Source of the DNA: Chloroflexota bacterium
GTDB lineage: Bacteria > Chloroflexota > Anaerolineae > B4-G1
Direction: 5' to 3'
DNA length: 8,182 nt
Assembly: GCA_011046405.1 (NCBI GenBank)
Contig: DSAR01000171.1
Span: 1 to 8,182 of the forward strand
This document shows, piece after piece, positions 7,460 to 8,182 of this stretch; positions within the stretch are counted from its first letter, which is position 1; each line of letters opens with the position of its first letter. The notes under the pieces were generated by a model, which was given only the letters and a program-made list of their open reading frames with translations, searched no databases and was not told the DNA's origin. The translations under genes were made by a program, and so were the position numbers.

Positions 7460-8182
7460 ATGAACGACATCACCGACCGCGAGAAGAAACGGCTGCTGGA
7501 ACGGGCCCTGGCCGAGGGCCGGCGGGCGCTGGACGCCGGCAAATTCGACGAGGCCCGCAAGTACTTTGGCGACGCCTTACAGATCGAACGCGACAACGAG
7601 GAGGCGCGGGCCGGACAGCGGGAGGCCGACTATCGTGAGCGGATGACGGCTGGGCACCGCCACTATCAGGGAAAGCGGTACGCCGAGGCGGCCGAATCCT
7701 TTCGCGAGGCCGGGGGCGCGGCCGCCGATTTGACCCCTGAGCAGCGCGACCAGGCGGCCTATTACGAGAACATCGCCAAGGGTTACTATTCCTTGGGGGA
7801 GGACAATTTCGCGGCCGCCAAGGCCTTTTTCGAAAAGGCTCAGAAGGTAGACGACCAAGGGGCCGAGGGGCGAGCAGGATTGATCGAGACTCTCTCCCAG
7901 GCCGGTCAGCGGGCCGAAGCGCGAAAGCGGCGCGGGGAGGCCAGGGACTATTACCGGGAATTGCTGGCCTTTGATCCCCAGAACAGCGAGGCCAGGGTGC
8001 GCCTGAGCGCCGTCAACCGGCAGATTCAGATCCGCTGGATCATTGGCGGGGTGATCGGGATGGTCATCCTCCTGCTCGTTCTGGCCCAGGTGAACCAGTT
8101 CATCGCCTGGCCGGTGGCGGCCTGTAACGCGCCGGGCATCGGCGGGGTGCTGTGTACCCCTTCCGCCACGCCAACCCTGACC
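7460..8182 (+). CDS. Membrane-anchored TPR protein, 3' end beyond the window
   Basis: Partial gene: 241 codons are visible, with no stop before the window edge. Residues 12-183 form about four TPR-like units. Turn signatures sit at G27/F29/A32, G71/Y74/A77 and F117/A120, and a typical unit end, FDPQN, lies at 171-175. A single hydrophobic helix follows at about 193-210, preceded by R187 and R192, so the TPR part is predicted to be cytoplasmic by the positive-inside rule. Beyond it lie an outside loop with C222 and C232 and the start of a Thr/Pro/Ser/Ala-rich linker. The first TPR resembles that of the preceding protein in layout (AL-x-x-G-x-[WF]-D-x-AR), so the two may share ancestry or a partner. 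ATG at 7460 is chosen because GGAGG ends 7 bases before it. An alternative ATG at 7454 overlaps the upstream stop but abuts the Shine-Dalgarno sequence. Any extracytoplasmic domain lies off-window. Likely role: tethered adaptor (inference). Confidence 0.9.
   Translation, partial: MNDITDREKKRLLERALAEGRRALDAGKFDEARKYFGDALQIERDNEEARAGQREADYRERMTAGHRHYQGKRYAEAAESFREAGGAAADLTPEQRDQAAYYENIAKGYYSLGEDNFAAAKAFFEKAQKVDDQGAEGRAGLIETLSQAGQRAEARKRRGEARDYYRELLAFDPQNSEARVRLSAVNRQIQIRWIIGGVIGMVILLLVLAQVNQFIAWPVAACNAPGIGGVLCTPSATPTLT
8036..8089 (+). other. Predicted transmembrane helix of the second protein (residues 193-210)
   Basis: A run from W193 to Q210 is dominated by Ile, Val, Leu and Gly with no charged residue, and arginines R187 and R192 stand just before it. 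This gives an N-in, C-out single-pass topology with the TPRs in the cytoplasm. It is too far from the N-terminus to be a cleavable signal peptide. Confidence 0.88.

Noticed and set aside
6889..7638. 249-codon plus-strand frame spanning the junction of the two genes
   Set aside because: It could suggest a frameshifted product, but its translation is low-complexity Arg/Pro/Ser-rich. Both real frames are continuous TPR or tail sequence with their own starts and stops, so there is no sign of a frameshift.

Overview
The window is filled by two tandem plus-strand genes, both built from TPR-type alpha-helical repeats. I see no RNA gene, insertion sequence, CRISPR array or terminator. The first gene (27-7457) is complete and encodes a 2476-residue protein. 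The second (7460-8182) starts 2 bases after the first gene's stop codon and runs off the right edge, so only its first 241 residues are visible. Only the first 26 bases and the 2-base junction are non-coding.

Layout: bases 1-26 hold a Shine-Dalgarno sequence and possibly a -10-like hexamer or the last codons of an upstream gene. From 27 to about 6960 the first gene encodes one very long helical solenoid with no signal peptide and no membrane segment. From about 6966 to 7454 it encodes a disordered acidic, proline-rich tail ending in an aromatic/acidic cluster. The second gene encodes about four TPR-like units, then one transmembrane helix, then the start of a small-residue/Thr/Pro-rich extracytoplasmic segment with two cysteines.

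Organism: bacterial, with high GC (about 75% in a hand-counted stretch of the middle, about 53-55% in the tail coding region), strong GGAGG-type ribosome binding sites and tightly packed genes. A membrane-anchored TPR protein followed by a TPSATPT-type linker is a style I associate with Chloroflexota, especially Anaerolineae-like lineages. This is an inference from style and not a demonstrated assignment.

Working together: the near-zero spacing and shared repeat type suggest an operon. A reasonable reading is a giant cytoplasmic scaffold (gene 1) working with a membrane-tethered TPR adaptor (gene 2). Neither protein shows a catalytic motif in the visible part, so their role is probably protein-protein assembly. 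The process they serve cannot be told from this window. The most notable features are the size of the solenoid, its repeat spacing of about 44-59 residues instead of the usual 34, and the tail with possible phospho-threonine or aromatic docking motifs.
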